In this document: piece by piece, positions 7,622-16,858 of the stretch | Numbering within the stretch: the stretch's first letter is position 1 | Layout: the number at the start of each line of letters is the position of its first letter | NCBI GenBank assembly: GCA_012728315.1 | Contig: JAAYFI010000076.1 | Location: 1-50,257, forward strand | Source of the DNA: Gammaproteobacteria bacterium | Lineage (GTDB): Bacteria > Pseudomonadota > Gammaproteobacteria > Pseudomonadales > Pseudomonadaceae | Length of the DNA stretch: 50,257 bases | Reading direction: 5' to 3' | Notes under the pieces: model-generated | Database searches by the model: none | The model's input: the letters and a program-made list of their open reading frames with translations, nothing else | Told to the model about the DNA's origin: nothing | Translations under genes and position numbers: made by a program

Positions 7622-8584
7622 TTATTGGGCTTGCTTGAGTAACTCTAATAACAACCAGATTCTAGCTTTTTGTGCGGATAAGTCACCTAAAGTGATTAAA
7701 TCTAAGGTTTGGTAGCATTCAAGTGGCAGCACTGCACCGGCTCCCACGCGCGAGCACATCACCACAGGAATACCGCGCGCACGCACCTTATGCAGGGCCT
7801 GTTCTTCGCGCGGCGAACAACGGCCGGCTCCTGTCCCGGCAATCACTAAACCGTCGAGATGGGTGTGTGCCAGTAGGGCTTCAATTAATTGTTGGTCGGC
7901 GCCGGCATGGGAATACACAATAGGAATATAGGGCAGATGCTGGGGGGCTTTCACCGTGCAAAATGGGCTGTTGATCGTATGCGGCAGCAGAGGGCTGTGG
8001 ATAAAAGTCACCTGCCCATTGGCTTCAATGCGTCCTAAAGGGCCGCTGTTCGGTGCTTGAAAGGCTTCTAGATGGTAGCTGTGGGTCTTACTGACATCCT
8101 GCGCTGAGTAAATTTTATCATTGGCCACCACTAGCACGCCTTGGCCGACGGCCTGTGGGCTCGTCGCCACGCGAAAACTATTGAGCAGATTAAAATAAGC
8201 ATCGCTAGCCAAGGCTGAGAGTGGCTTTTGTGCGCCAGTGATAATCACCGGTTTGCTCGTTTGTAAGGTCAGATGCAGAAAAAAAGCGGTTTCTTCTAAG
8301 GTGTTGGTGCCTTGAGTAATCACCACTGCGTCTTGCTCCAGTAGGCACTGCTCAATCTGCGCTTTTAAATGGAACCAATCAGGCACATCAATGGCGGTAC
8401 TGCTGACATTGCTCAGTTGGCGCTGATCAATATCGGCCAAGGTGGTGATTTCAGGAAGCGTCTCGAGAAAGTCGCTGGCGCTGTAATGCCCCGAGCGGTA
8501 GTCGCACAGCTCTAAACGATCAGGGTGATGGGCGGAAATCGTTCCGCCTAGGGCAAATAAAGTTATTTTAGGGCGCTTGGCCAT
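7622..8584 (-). CDS. Type I/II L-asparaginase family amidohydrolase
   Basis: The 320-residue protein has the first catalytic threonine motif ALGGTIS (Thr15) and the second segment TQGTNTLEETAFFLHL (Thr93), then a Lys in DVSKTHS. In the family the second motif is normally HGTDTLEET, where the Asp forms the Thr-Lys-Asp triad. Here it is Asn94 (codon AAC), and Gln replaces the usual His. No signal peptide is seen, so it is probably cytoplasmic. The family hydrolyses asparagine to aspartate and ammonia, but the Asp-to-Asn change makes activity uncertain. It is the first gene of the minus-strand operon. A heptamer tandem repeat lies about 100-150 bp upstream. Confidence 0.8.
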   Translation of the reverse strand: MAKRPKITLFALGGTISAHHPDRLELCDYRSGHYSASDFLETLPEITTLADIDQRQLSNVSSTAIDVPDWFHLKAQIEQCLLEQDAVVITQGTNTLEETAFFLHLTLQTSKPVIITGAQKPLSALASDAYFNLLNSFRVATSPQAVGQGVLVVANDKIYSAQDVSKTHSYHLEAFQAPNSGPLGRIEANGQVTFIHSPLLPHTINSPFCTVKAPQHLPYIPIVYSHAGADQQLIEALLAHTHLDGLVIAGTGAGRCSPREEQALHKVRARGIPVVMCSRVGAGAVLPLECYQTLDLITLGDLSAQKARIWLLLELLKQAQ

Positions 8585-8680
8585 CGTTTAACTCCTTAAC
8601 CTAGAGGCGCTGCACAGCCTCTTAAGTCAATAACAGGGGGCAAGGCTTGAGCTTGGAGCACATGCTTTGCTGTACTGGCC

Positions 8681-8733
8681 TGTTCGCTGTTCGCTGTTCG
8701 CTGTTCGCTGTTCGCTGTTCGCTGTTCGCTGTT
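8681..8733. repeat. Heptanucleotide tandem repeat, 7 full copies plus 4 nt
   Basis: The unit TGTTCGC repeats seven times without a mismatch and ends in TGTT. It lies in the 176-bp gap between the VanZ-like stop and the asparaginase start, upstream of the asparaginase operon. Perfect heptamer arrays slip readily, so copy number may vary between cells. Confidence 0.95.
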
Positions 8734-8760
8734 AATTCTAACGAGTGAGCGGGCTGGTCG

Positions 8761-9117
8761 TTAATAATTGAGGTTGCGTGCTTGCCAATACTTATAGCAG
8801 AGGCTAAGCAGCCAGCAACCCAGTGCTGCTAAAACGACGCCCAGCGAGTTGGCCGCGATATCCAGCCAGCTAAATTGTCGATGCGGCTGCAGAAGATGTT
8901 GCAGCCATTCTGATAACAGGGCACTGAGCAGTAAAATGCTCCATAACAGCCAGGCTGGAGTGCGTATAAAAGCTAAACGCGCGGCCAGTGAAACTGCGCC
9001 AAAACCCAATACATGCATAAATTTATCGGAATTATTAAAGAGATCAGGAGGCGATTCGGGGCGAAATAAGCCGTAGAGCAAAACGGCCAAGCTGATCGTA
9101 AAGATAAAAATTCTCAA
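8761..9117 (-). CDS. VanZ-like small membrane protein
   Basis: The 118-residue protein has about four hydrophobic helices and the VanZ-like landmarks SDKFMHVLGFG (after helix 1), SEWLQ and FSWLDIAANSLGV near the C-terminal third. I start it at a TTG at 9117 with AAAGAG upstream. A longer reading frame continues upstream to 9321, but that extension is basic and non-hydrophobic and would destroy the usual N-terminal helix. VanZ-like proteins are poorly understood membrane proteins; in enterococci VanZ affects teicoplanin resistance. No link to glycopeptides is visible here. It is separated from cysD-cysNC by a hairpin. Confidence 0.7.
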   Translation of the reverse strand: MRIFIFTISLAVLLYGLFRPESPPDLFNNSDKFMHVLGFGAVSLAARLAFIRTPAWLLWSILLLSALLSEWLQHLLQPHRQFSWLDIAANSLGVVLAALGCWLLSLCYKYWQARNLNY

Positions 9118-9498
9118 GGCGCACTCTTTATGGGTAATGATTAGCAGCTGATGACCCGAGCGTGGTGTGCTTGAGGACTGCAGTGGATGGATACGGCGTA
9201 TTCTACCTGAAAGCTGCTGCCTGTGTCTGATCTGTGTTGTAACAGTGTTGGCGTATCCGCTGCGCTCAGGTAAACGGCTGTTACATTGAACGAGCTGGAT
9301 TTTACGGAAGTGGCGCGACACTCGCTCGCTGCTCTACAAAGTCAATCGGATGGCTAGGTTGGCCATGACGTTTTTTGATTTATGTAACATTTTCAGCGCA
9401 GGGCAGGTAGGAATGATTTGGAGGGTCTATGCGTTGGTTCCTATCACCCTAGCAATGCCGCGCTTGTTAATTTTGCGGCGTATCTAACCTCTACTGCT

Positions 9499-9535
9499 CT
9501 GTGTGGATGCACTATTGAGGCTGGCATCCACACAG
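9499..9535 (-). terminator. 12-bp perfect hairpin after cysNC
   Basis: CTGTGTGGATGC and GCATCCACACAG surround a 13-nt loop, 16 bp beyond the cysNC stop. There is no T tract on either side, so it may be a 3'-end stabilising hairpin more than an intrinsic terminator. The rest of 9118-9498 shows nothing I can identify. Confidence 0.55.
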
Positions 9536-9550
9536 AAACAGGTTCAGCGC

Positions 9551-11446
9551 TTAAATAATCTCCCGTTCGCGTAGCAGTTGCAGTATCTGCTGTACGCCGT
9601 CTTCCACGCTGCTGCTTTGTGTATTGATAATTAAATCAGCATCCAGCGGCACATCGTAAGGGAAGGACTCACCGGGAATATTATCTTCGCCCGCAGCATA
9701 CAGACCTTGCGGGTCGCGCTCTTGGCAGACTTGCGGTGAAGCCTGCACATAGACGGTGATTAAGCGCTCTTTACCAATGGCTGCTTTGGCTTGTTCACGG
9801 CCTTCGGCATCAGGGGCAACAAAAGCGGCGAGGGTGATTAAACCCGCTTCGTTAAATTGACGTGCCACTTGCGCGGCACGGCGCCAGTTTTCTGCACGGC
9901 CCGCACGATCCAGTGGTAAGCCTTTATTGAGGTTGTGGCGTAAATTCTGCCCATCCAAAACATACACCGCGCGACCGGTATCAAATAACTTACGCTCCAA
10001 CGCATAAGCTAAAGTGCTTTTACCTGCGCCGGATAAACCACTGAACAGTATTGTGGCGGCTTGTTGACCAAGACGCAGCTGGCGCTCTTCAGCGCTGACG
10101 CGGCCTTTGCCTAAGTTGCGGCCACCGCTTTGTGCACCCTCGGGGGCAATGATCATACCAGCGCCCACGGTGATGTTGCTTAAGCGATCAATCACAATAA
10201 AGGCGCCCGTGGTGCGGTTGGCTTGGTAGTCATCTAAAGCTAAAGGCGCATCGAGACTGATTTGCACGCGGCCTACTTCGTTGAGTTGCAAGCTGCTGGC
10301 GGGGTTATGGGCCAGGGTGTTGACATCCACTTGGTGGGTAATCGCCGAGACGTTACCGGGGATATAGCTGGTGGCACGTTTAAAATCATAGCGCTTACCG
10401 GGCAGTAGCGGCTCTTCTCCCAGCCAGACCAGCATGGCTTCAAAATGGTCGCTGCTGCGTACAGTGTCTTGTGCGCTAACGATTAAGTCACCACGGGAAA
10501 TATCAATCTCGTCTTCTAAGGTCAGGGTGATGGCTTGGCCGGCAATGGCCTGTTCCAATTCGCCATCAAAGGTGACGATGGATTTGACCTGACTGCTACG
10601 GCCTGAGGGAAGCACAGTAATGCTGTCACCTTTGCGGATTGAGCCTGAGGCTAAAGTGCCAGCAAAGCCACGGAAGTTCAGGTTTGGACGGTTGACGTAC
10701 TGCACTGGGAAGCGCATATCACGGTGATTCAGGTCGCCGCTGACATCCACGCTCTCCAGGATTTCCATTAAGGTTTGCCCGCTGTACCAAGGCGTATGCG
10801 CGCTGCGATTGACCACGTTGTCGCCTTTCAGCGCCGACATAGGTACAAAATACAGTGACGAGGTGTCCAGATTGATTTGTTCAGCAAAGGCGAGGTAATC
10901 GGCCTTAATGGCGTTATACACCTGCTCGTCATAGTCTTTGAGATCCATCTTATTGATGGCCACCACTAAATGGCGAATGCCCAGCAAGGAGGCAATATAG
11001 CTGTGGCGGCGGGTTTGGTTTTCCACGCCATGACGGGCATCCACCAAAATAATCGCCAGATCACAGGTCGAGGCACCGGTGGCCATGTTGCGCGTGTACT
11101 GCTCGTGGCCGGGGGTGTCGGCAATGATAAATTTGCGCTTAGTGGTGCTGAAATAACGGTAGGCCACATCAATGGTGATGCCTTGCTCGCGCTCCGCTTG
11201 CAGGCCGTCGACCAGCAAGGCTAAATCAATATCATCACCGGTGGTGCCGACTTTTTTCGAGTCACGGGTGATGGCTTCCAGATGGTCTTCATAAATCATT
11301 TTCGAGTCGTGCAGCAGGCGACCAATTAAGGTGCTTTTGCCGTCGTCGACGTTGCCACAGGTTAAGAAACGCAGCAGTTCTTTGCGTTCGTGCTGAGCCA
11401 GATAGGCAAGGATATCCTGGCTGATTAATTCAGATTGATGACTCAT
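9551..11446 (-). CDS. cysNC: Bifunctional sulfate adenylyltransferase GTPase subunit / adenylylsulfate kinase
   Basis: The 631-residue protein is a CysN-CysC fusion. The N-terminal EF-Tu-like GTPase has its P-loop at 31-39 (GNVDDGKST), DTPGHEQY and NKMD. Beta-barrel domains follow, and then the APS kinase domain with a second P-loop, GLSGAGKST, at 470-478. The GTPase drives ATP sulfurylase (CysD) to make APS; the kinase makes PAPS for sulfate reduction. The ATG at 11446 has AAGGAA about 10 nt upstream. An upstream frame overlapping cysD is not the start, since homologs begin near MSHQSEL. It lies 13 bp after cysD, as in Pseudomonas, where the fusion is the normal form. Confidence 0.97.
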   Translation of the reverse strand: MSHQSELISQDILAYLAQHERKELLRFLTCGNVDDGKSTLIGRLLHDSKMIYEDHLEAITRDSKKVGTTGDDIDLALLVDGLQAEREQGITIDVAYRYFSTTKRKFIIADTPGHEQYTRNMATGASTCDLAIILVDARHGVENQTRRHSYIASLLGIRHLVVAINKMDLKDYDEQVYNAIKADYLAFAEQINLDTSSLYFVPMSALKGDNVVNRSAHTPWYSGQTLMEILESVDVSGDLNHRDMRFPVQYVNRPNLNFRGFAGTLASGSIRKGDSITVLPSGRSSQVKSIVTFDGELEQAIAGQAITLTLEDEIDISRGDLIVSAQDTVRSSDHFEAMLVWLGEEPLLPGKRYDFKRATSYIPGNVSAITHQVDVNTLAHNPASSLQLNEVGRVQISLDAPLALDDYQANRTTGAFIVIDRLSNITVGAGMIIAPEGAQSGGRNLGKGRVSAEERQLRLGQQAATILFSGLSGAGKSTLAYALERKLFDTGRAVYVLDGQNLRHNLNKGLPLDRAGRAENWRRAAQVARQFNEAGLITLAAFVAPDAEGREQAKAAIGKERLITVYVQASPQVCQERDPQGLYAAGEDNIPGESFPYDVPLDADLIINTQSSSVEDGVQQILQLLREREII

Positions 11447-11459
11447 GTATACGGATTCC

Positions 11460-12377
11460 TTAAAAGTAGCCTTGACGTTTCTTTTCTTCCATTGAGCCAG
11501 CACCATCGTGATCGATGACACGGCCTTGGCGTTCTGAGGTGCGGGTCAGCAGCATCTCTTGAATAATTTCCGGCAGCGTAGTGGCAGTGGATTCCACCGC
11601 ACCGGTGAGCGGGTAGCAGCCGAGCGTGCGGAAACGCACCATTTTCTTCTGAATACGCGATTTTTCGTCATCACTTAAGTGCTCAAGGATACGTTCATCG
11701 TCGATCATAATCAGCGTGCCATCGCGCTCAATCACCTCACGCTCGGCGGCAAAGTACAGCGGTACAATGGGGATGCCTTCGAGATAGATGTACTGCCAGA
11801 TATCCAATTCCGTCCAGTTTGATAAGGGGAATACGCGGATGGATTCGCCTTTGTTCACCTTACCGTTGTAGATGTTCCACAGTTCTGGACGCTGGTTTTT
11901 TGGATCCCAGCGGTGTTTGCTGTCACGGAAGGAGTACACACGCTCTTTCGCGCGGGATTTTTCTTCATCCCGACGCGCGCCACCAAAGGCCGCATCAAAA
12001 CCGTACTTATCGAGGGCCTGTTTCAGGCCTTCGGTTTTCATGATGTCAGTGTGTTTTGCGCTACCGTGGGTGAACGGGTTGATGTTCTGCGCAATGCCAT
12101 CGGGATTGGTGTGGGTGATCAGGTTCAGTTCAAGGTCAGCCACCATTTTGTCACGGAAGCTGTACATCTCCTGAAACTTCCAGCGGGTATCCACATGCAT
12201 CACCGGAAAGGGTAATTTGCCCGGATAAAAGGCTTTGCGCGCGAGATGCAGCATCACAGCAGAGTCTTTACCGATGGAATAGAGCATGACGGGATTATCG
12301 AACTCCGCAGCCACTTCACGAATGATGTGGATGCTTTCGGCTTCGAGTTGTTTGAGGTGGGTTAGCTTATCGGCCAT
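11460..12377 (-). CDS. cysD: Sulfate adenylyltransferase subunit 2
   Basis: The 305-residue protein has the ATP-pyrophosphatase signature [10 protein letters not shown] at 34-43, [10 protein letters not shown], the [12 protein letters not shown] segment and the C-terminal [21 protein letters not shown] end typical of CysD. It joins ATP and sulfate to form APS and works as a complex with the GTPase encoded just downstream. Length is normal. The start gives [18 protein letters not shown], matching the family. The upstream gap is full of REP elements, so any CysB-type promoter must lie in the roughly 180 bp next to the gene; none could be assigned. Confidence 0.97.
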   Translation of the reverse strand: MADKLTHLKQLEAESIHIIREVAAEFDNPVMLYSIGKDSAVMLHLARKAFYPGKLPFPVMHVDTRWKFQEMYSFRDKMVADLELNLITHTNPDGIAQNINPFTHGSAKHTDIMKTEGLKQALDKYGFDAAFGGARRDEEKSRAKERVYSFRDSKHRWDPKNQRPELWNIYNGKVNKGESIRVFPLSNWTELDIWQYIYLEGIPIVPLYFAAEREVIERDGTLIMIDDERILEHLSDDEKSRIQKKMVRFRTLGCYPLTGAVESTATTLPEIIQEMLLTRTSERQGRVIDHDGAGSMEEKKRQGYF

Positions 12378-12560
12378 GCTGTGCTCACTTGTGTAGGTAT
12401 TGCGCCTGATTGGGCTTTGAGTGTTCTAAATAGGTGTGAAATAAGATGGGGAGCACTTTAGCATGGCATGTTGGTTCTAATGAAATGGTTATTAAGAACT
12501 AAAAAGCATAGATATATACGGGGAGTGATGGTGAGGCGGGGGTGTTTTAGCGTGTCAGCT

Positions 12561-12922
12561 GTAGGGCGGGCATGTAGGCCCGCGATCGGCTTAATAATAA
12601 GTTACAGCAGGGTTGGCAGGTACCACCGCGCGGGCACAAGTGCCCGCCCTACGGTTGGTATCAATATGGATCACGCCTGCTGCTGTAGAGCGGGCATTAA
12701 TGCCCGCGAAGCTCAGCACACAGAATAAATACCACATGCTTTGCGAGATTGAAGCCATCACCGCGCGGGCACAAGTGCCCGCCCTACGGTTGGTATCAAT
12801 ATGGATCACGCCTGCTGCTGTAGGGCGGGCATTTATGCCCGCGAAGCTTAGCACGCAGAATAAATACCACATGCTTTGTGAGATTGAAGGCATCACCGCG
12901 CGGGCACAAGTGCCCGCCCTAC
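12561..12922. repeat. REP cluster with a 135-bp tandem repeat (2.2 copies)
   Basis: A lone GTAG-headed palindrome (12561-12586) is followed by a direct tandem repeat with a 135-bp period: 12625-12759, 12760-12894 and a partial copy to 12922. Each unit holds two inverted palindromes with different stems (GGGCACAAGTGCCC and GGGCATTAATGCCC or GGGCATTTATGCCC) plus a constant spacer. It lies between divergently placed cysD and the Nif3-like gene's 3' side. No gene is supported from 12378 to 13173. Confidence 0.9.
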
Positions 12923-12969
12923 GAAAAGAGACCCACACAAATCTCCCCAACACCACCACTGCTCAACAA

Positions 12970-13069
12970 GTACCTCGTGTGTGCTGCGACAAGCGCAGCC
13001 ATGGATGGCGCAGCGCCCGACTTGGGGCGGGACCGCCCCGTGGTGGGAAAAGCAGCATGCACGAGGTAC
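12970..13069. repeat. 100-bp element with 18-bp terminal inverted repeats
   Basis: GTACCTCGTGTGTGCTGC at one end and its reverse complement with one mismatch (GCAGCATGCACGAGGTAC) at the other enclose 64 bp. That interior contains a further GC-rich palindrome (GGGGCGGGACCGCCCC). Size and structure are those of a miniature inverted-repeat element or a long cruciform. No coding capacity and no target duplication were recognised. Confidence 0.6.
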
Positions 13070-13173
13070 GGCATGCGCCGATATTACGGCCACAGGCATT
13101 ATGGGTCTATGCGGATATTGCAGCCCCGGACATTAGATGCATGCGCCAGCCCGGTTGTTAAGCAAACACAGCA

Positions 13174-13932
13174 TCACACCGGGTTATTGCACTCAACATA
13201 ATGATGCTCAATGCCAAAACGCTCAGCCAGCCATTCACCGAGCGCCTGCACGCCGTAGCGTTCAGTGGCATGGTGGCCGGCGGCGAAGAAACTGATGCCG
13301 TTTTCCTGCGCTTCATGAAAAGTACGCTCCGACACCTCTCCAGTAATATAAGCATCGACACCCGCAGCAATCGCCTGCTCAATATAGCCTTGCGCACCAC
13401 CCGTGCACCACGCGACACGCTGAATAGGCTGCTGATGATCCACCACCAATGGCGCTCGGCTCAATGCGTGCTCAATCCGCGCAGCAAATTCAGTCGCCGA
13501 TAATGGCGCTGCAAGCTCGCCAATCAGACCCACATTGCGCGGATTATCCGGCTCTAACGGCCCGGTCACCGTCAGACCTAAACGCTGCGCCAGTTGCACG
13601 TTATTACCCAGCTCAGGGTGCACATCCAGCGGCAAGTGATAGGCCAACAGATTGATATCGTGCGTGAGCAACGCTTTAATGCGTCGCTGTTTCATACCGA
13701 TCACACGCTGATCTTCACCTTTCCAAAAGTAGCCGTGATGCACCAAAATCGCGTCAGCTTGCAGTTCAATGGCGGCATCAATTAATGCTTGGCTGGCTGT
13801 GACCCCGCTGACGATACGCTTGATCTGCGATTTGCCCTCAACTTGCAAACCGTTAGGGCAGTAATCGCTGATAGCGTTGACGTTTAAGAGTTGTTCGATT
13901 TCTTTGAGTAAAAGGGTGCGCTCAACAGACAT
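13174..13932 (-). CDS. Nif3-like dinuclear metal-centre protein (YbgI family)
   Basis: The 252 residues match the Nif3/YbgI family. Metal-binding histidines lie in AILVHHGYFWKG (His65, His66), in AYHLPLDVHPELGNN and in the C-terminal FFAAGHHATERYGVQ. DYCPNGLQVEGKS near residue 23 is the family's N-terminal signature. Members form hexameric rings with two metal ions. A GTP cyclohydrolase 1 type 2 label is common in annotation but poorly supported. It sits head-to-head with algW, as in P. aeruginosa. Length is typical. Confidence 0.92.
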   Translation of the reverse strand: MSVERTLLLKEIEQLLNVNAISDYCPNGLQVEGKSQIKRIVSGVTASQALIDAAIELQADAILVHHGYFWKGEDQRVIGMKQRRIKALLTHDINLLAYHLPLDVHPELGNNVQLAQRLGLTVTGPLEPDNPRNVGLIGELAAPLSATEFAARIEHALSRAPLVVDHQQPIQRVAWCTGGAQGYIEQAIAAGVDAYITGEVSERTFHEAQENGISFFAAGHHATERYGVQALGEWLAERFGIEHHYVECNNPV

Positions 13933-14128
13933 AATTGTTCCTTAATGTGAATGGGCGATGCTTTAATTTACTGGGTCGCTCTATAATGCGAATGGGAAAC
14001 GCTGAATAATATGCACAAGAATGTCTGAGTTTGGCAGAAATCGGTGACCAGCGCAGTTTGCATAATGTCACTGCGCGCCGATTCACTGCGCTCACCTCGC
14101 TTTGTGTAGCAAAGAGTGGGTGAGCTGC

Positions 14129-14151
14129 GTCGCCTCGCTCGTCGCAATGAC
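14129..14151. repeat. Copy of the CATTGCGAG palindrome family
   Basis: Read on the minus strand this is GTCATTGCGACGAGCGAGGCGAC, matching the repeats near 46.6 and 46.9 kb and those inside rfbB. It lies between the Nif3-like gene and algW. A related degenerate stretch precedes it from about 14066. Confidence 0.7.
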
Positions 14152-14213
14152 CCAATTTATCAGTGCATCCATCTTTGTTTAGTATTTTGTCATTATTGAT
14201 TCAGGAATGCTCT

Positions 14214-15350
14214 ATGCCGCGTTTTTTTAAAAATTATGGATGGCCGTTAGTGGTTGGTCTATTAGTGGCATTACTATTGATTGAACGTTTTCCGCATTGG
14301 GTGGGCTTACCCAGTGCGGATATGCACCTGCAACAAGCGCCAGTGTATACCAGTGCCGCGCCTGGGCCGGCATCCTATGCCAATGCAGTCAGTCAGGCTT
14401 CGCCGGCTGTTGCCAACTTATATACTGCCAAGGTGGTGAGCAAACCTTTGCCACCGCTCTACAGTGATCCTGTATTGCGCCGTTTTTTTGGTGATAACTT
14501 GCCGCAGCAAAAACGTATGGAGTCCAGTTTAGGCTCTGCGGTGCTGATCAGCAAAGAAGGTTACTTATTAACCAATAACCACGTCACTGCAGGTGCAGAC
14601 CAAATTATTGTGGCCCTTAAAGATGGTCGTGAAACCCTCGCGCGGGTTATCGGCAGTGACCCAGAAACCGATTTGGCTGTGCTGAAAATTGATTTGCCAG
14701 ACTTGCCTGCTATTACATTGGGGCGCTCCGACACCATGCGCATTGGTGATGTAGTGTTGGCCATTGGTAACCCTTTTGGTGTTGGACAGACGGTCACCAT
14801 GGGCATTATCAGCGCCACGGGACGTAATCAGCTGGGCCTCAATACCTATGAAGATTTTATTCAAACCGACGCGGCCATTAACCCAGGTAATTCAGGTGGT
14901 GCGCTGGTGGATGCACAAGGTCATTTGTTGGGTATTAATACCGCTATTTTTTCCCGCACCGGCGGCTCGCAAGGGATTGGTTTTGCCATCCCCGTTAAGC
15001 TGGCCATCGATGTTATGCGCTCCATTGTTGAACATGGTCAAGTGGTGCGTGGTTGGCTGGGTTTGGAAGTGCAGGCGCTCACCCCTGAATTGGCGGAATC
15101 TTTTGGTTTGTTGGACAGCCCCGGCATTCTTGTCGCGGGTGTGTATCGTGATGGCCCAGCAGCCAAAGCCGGTTTGCAGCCTGGCGATGTGATTTTGAAA
15201 ATTGCAGATGAAGATGCCCATGATGGCCGCACATCAATGAATCAAGTTGCCCGAATCGCACCGGGTGGCACAATTAAAATCGAGATTTTGCGCAGCGGTG
15301 AGCCCATGAGCCTAAATGCCACCATTGGTGTGCGGCCACCGACTGAGTGA
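14214..15350 (+). CDS. algW: Periplasmic serine protease AlgW (DegS-type regulated protease)
   Basis: The 378-residue protein has an N-terminal membrane anchor (about 9-23), a trypsin-like domain with the triad His123 (TNNHV), Asp153 (ETDLAVL) and Ser227 (GNSGGAL), and one PDZ domain from about residue 280 (LVAGVYRDGPAAKAGLQPGDVI). One PDZ and a retained anchor indicate a DegS/AlgW sensor protease. In Pseudomonas AlgW cleaves the anti-sigma factor MucA during envelope stress. I start at the ATG at 14214, with AGGA upstream; an earlier ATG at 14163 would put 17 residues before the anchor. It sits next to the Nif3-like gene, as in P. aeruginosa. Confidence 0.93.
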   Translation: MPRFFKNYGWPLVVGLLVALLLIERFPHWVGLPSADMHLQQAPVYTSAAPGPASYANAVSQASPAVANLYTAKVVSKPLPPLYSDPVLRRFFGDNLPQQKRMESSLGSAVLISKEGYLLTNNHVTAGADQIIVALKDGRETLARVIGSDPETDLAVLKIDLPDLPAITLGRSDTMRIGDVVLAIGNPFGVGQTVTMGIISATGRNQLGLNTYEDFIQTDAAINPGNSGGALVDAQGHLLGINTAIFSRTGGSQGIGFAIPVKLAIDVMRSIVEHGQVVRGWLGLEVQALTPELAESFGLLDSPGILVAGVYRDGPAAKAGLQPGDVILKIADEDAHDGRTSMNQVARIAPGGTIKIEILRSGEPMSLNATIGVRPPTE

Positions 15351-15433
15351 TGGTTGAGTTGTGCTGTATGTATAGACTGCAACGCATCGTCTAGGTCAGT
15401 GCGGATTAAACCACAAGGCGACTGATCGGCTCC

Positions 15434-15466
15434 GTGCTTGCGAGGAGCAAAGCGCTGCGGCAATCA
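15434..15466. repeat. Diverged copy of the CATTGCGAG palindrome family
   Basis: GTGCTTGCGAGGAGCAAAG followed by CGCTGCGGCAATCAC matches the family pattern at about three quarters of positions. It lies in the gap between the converging algW and zapG genes. Confidence 0.5.
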
Positions 15467-15563
15467 CAGCAGGGCTGAGCTATAACGCCTACTGCGCTTG
15501 CAATGGCGTTTTTGATTGATGCAGCATCGCCCTCAAGGTAGGCGGTTGCCGGCTGCTCGATAC

Positions 15564-15589
15564 AAAAAAGGAGCCACTCAGGCTCCTTT
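15564..15589 (-). terminator. Rho-independent terminator of zapG
   Basis: On the minus strand AAGGAGCC and GGCTCCTT form an 8-bp stem with a 5-nt loop, followed by a run of T. It lies 18 bp after the zapG stop. Confidence 0.85.
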
Positions 15590-15606
15590 GTAATAGCTGC
15601 ACGCAC

Positions 15607-16053
15607 TTAGCGTTTGAGGCCGTAACCTTCAGCCAACATGCTTGGATCGCCTTCGTTTTTCTGCGCATAGTCACGTGGCGGCTCTGTTGGTAGATCAAAT
15701 TGGCTGTCTTGTGGCGCTCGAATGCGCTCACGCGCTTTAGGCTCGGCCACTAAACTGGCGAGTAAACGCTCGCGCGAGACTTCATCTAAAGCCAAACGCT
15801 CAGCACCTAAGGATAAGTGCTCTTGGACATCCTGATAGTTCTGGGTGAGTTTTTTTACCAGCGAGGCCGTGGTGTTAAAATGGGTCACCACTTCGCTTTG
15901 GTAACTATCAAAGCGTTCTTGCAGCTCATCGAGTTGCTGTTGAGTTTTTCCAGGTGCTGTACGTTGCAATACGCGTGCTAAAATAACACCAATAATAATT
16001 CCACCCACTAAAGTGAGCGTTGGGATTAACCAAACGGGGAGTGACTGTTCCAC
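15607..16053 (-). CDS. zapG: ZapG/YhcB (DUF1043) inner-membrane cell-division/envelope protein
   Basis: The 148-residue protein has one N-terminal membrane helix (WLIPTLTLVGGIIIGVILARVL, about 8-29), then a cytoplasmic coiled coil with the DUF1043 signature (LQERFDSYQSEVVTHFNTTASLVKKLTQNYQDVQEHL), and a Pro-rich tail ending in PRDYAQKNEGD. In E. coli the family links to cell division and envelope biogenesis. The start is a GTG at 16053 with a strong AGAGGAAG site. It sits divergent from the hydrolase-trpS pair, an arrangement also seen in pseudomonads. Confidence 0.9.
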   Translation of the reverse strand: MEQSLPVWLIPTLTLVGGIIIGVILARVLQRTAPGKTQQQLDELQERFDSYQSEVVTHFNTTASLVKKLTQNYQDVQEHLSLGAERLALDEVSRERLLASLVAEPKARERIRAPQDSQFDLPTEPPRDYAQKNEGDPSMLAEGYGLKR

Positions 16054-16211
16054 AATACTTCCTCTTTAAACGGCTTTGCATTACGTTAACCACTTATGCC
16101 TGTTCTGTACAGCGTCGAGCAGGCTCCTATGTGTGCCAGTATCTGCTTTATTGACAATACTTGCCACTAGACGAATTTACCCCAATAGGGGTCACGGAGT
16201 CATTTTTGTTT

Positions 16212-16835
16212 ATGCGTGAACATCCAGTCCTAATTGATGGCCCAGTCGGTGAGCTTGAGGCTTTGCATTTACCTGTGGAGCAAGCGCGGGGCATTGCGCT
16301 TATTTGCCATCCTAATCCCAGCCAAGGCGGCACCATGCTGAATAAAGTGGTGTCCACTTTGCAGCGCACCGCACGCGATAGCGGTTTAGCGACCTTGCGT
16401 TTTAATTATCGTGGCACCGGTAAAAGCGCCGGCGAGCATGATATGCGCAGCGGTGAGGTGGATGATGCGCAAGCCGCGCTCGCTTGGTTGCAAGCGCAAC
16501 ATCCGGGTTTGCCCATTTATTTGCTGGGCTTTTCTTTTGGTGGCTTTGTTGCTGGCAGTTTATCCGGCCGCCTTGAACAAGCGGGTACAGCAGTGGCGCA
16601 ACTCTATTTAGTCGCCCCCGCAGTGATGCGTTTTGATACTGAACACCGCTTGGCAACTAATTGCCAACTCAGTGTCATTCAGCCTGAAGACGATGAAGTG
16701 ATTGATCCACAGCTGGTTTATCAGTGGGTTGAGACATTAACTCAACCACATGAGCTGCTAAAAGTGGCAGAATGTGGGCACTTTTTCCATGGCCGGCTAC
16801 CTGAGCTGAAGCAGTTGGTTGCCGAACGCCTCTAA
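16212..16835 (+). CDS. Alpha/beta hydrolase (dienelactone hydrolase-like)
   Basis: The 207-residue alpha/beta hydrolase has the nucleophile elbow GFSFGG (Ser108), an early HPNPSQGGTM loop that forms the oxyanion region, an acid in QPEDDEVI and a catalytic His in AECGHFFHG. It has no signal peptide. The ATG at 16212 gives MREHPVLIDGPVG, as in Pseudomonas homologs. The GGAG at 16194 is somewhat distant, so a TTG at 16206 is a possible alternative. It ends 23 bp before trpS and is probably co-transcribed with it. Substrate unknown. Confidence 0.88.
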   Translation: MREHPVLIDGPVGELEALHLPVEQARGIALICHPNPSQGGTMLNKVVSTLQRTARDSGLATLRFNYRGTGKSAGEHDMRSGEVDDAQAALAWLQAQHPGLPIYLLGFSFGGFVAGSLSGRLEQAGTAVAQLYLVAPAVMRFDTEHRLATNCQLSVIQPEDDEVIDPQLVYQWVETLTQPHELLKVAECGHFFHGRLPELKQLVAERL

Positions 16836-16858
16836 TTTTTAGTAATGATTGAGTACTT

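Noticed and set aside
8681..8733. Heptamer array as a CRISPR-like array
   Set aside because: The 7-bp units are contiguous without spacers; it is a simple tandem repeat.
9118..9321. N-terminal extension of the VanZ-like protein to position 9321
   Set aside because: The extension is basic, Gln/His/Arg-rich and non-hydrophobic, and a TTG start with AAAGAG fits the family length better.
12591..13161. Open frames on both strands across the cysD/Nif3-like gap (122 and 182 codons)
   Set aside because: They consist of repeated REP units, carry internal protein repeats (such as RAGTCARAV) equal to the 135-bp DNA period, and lack ribosome sites.
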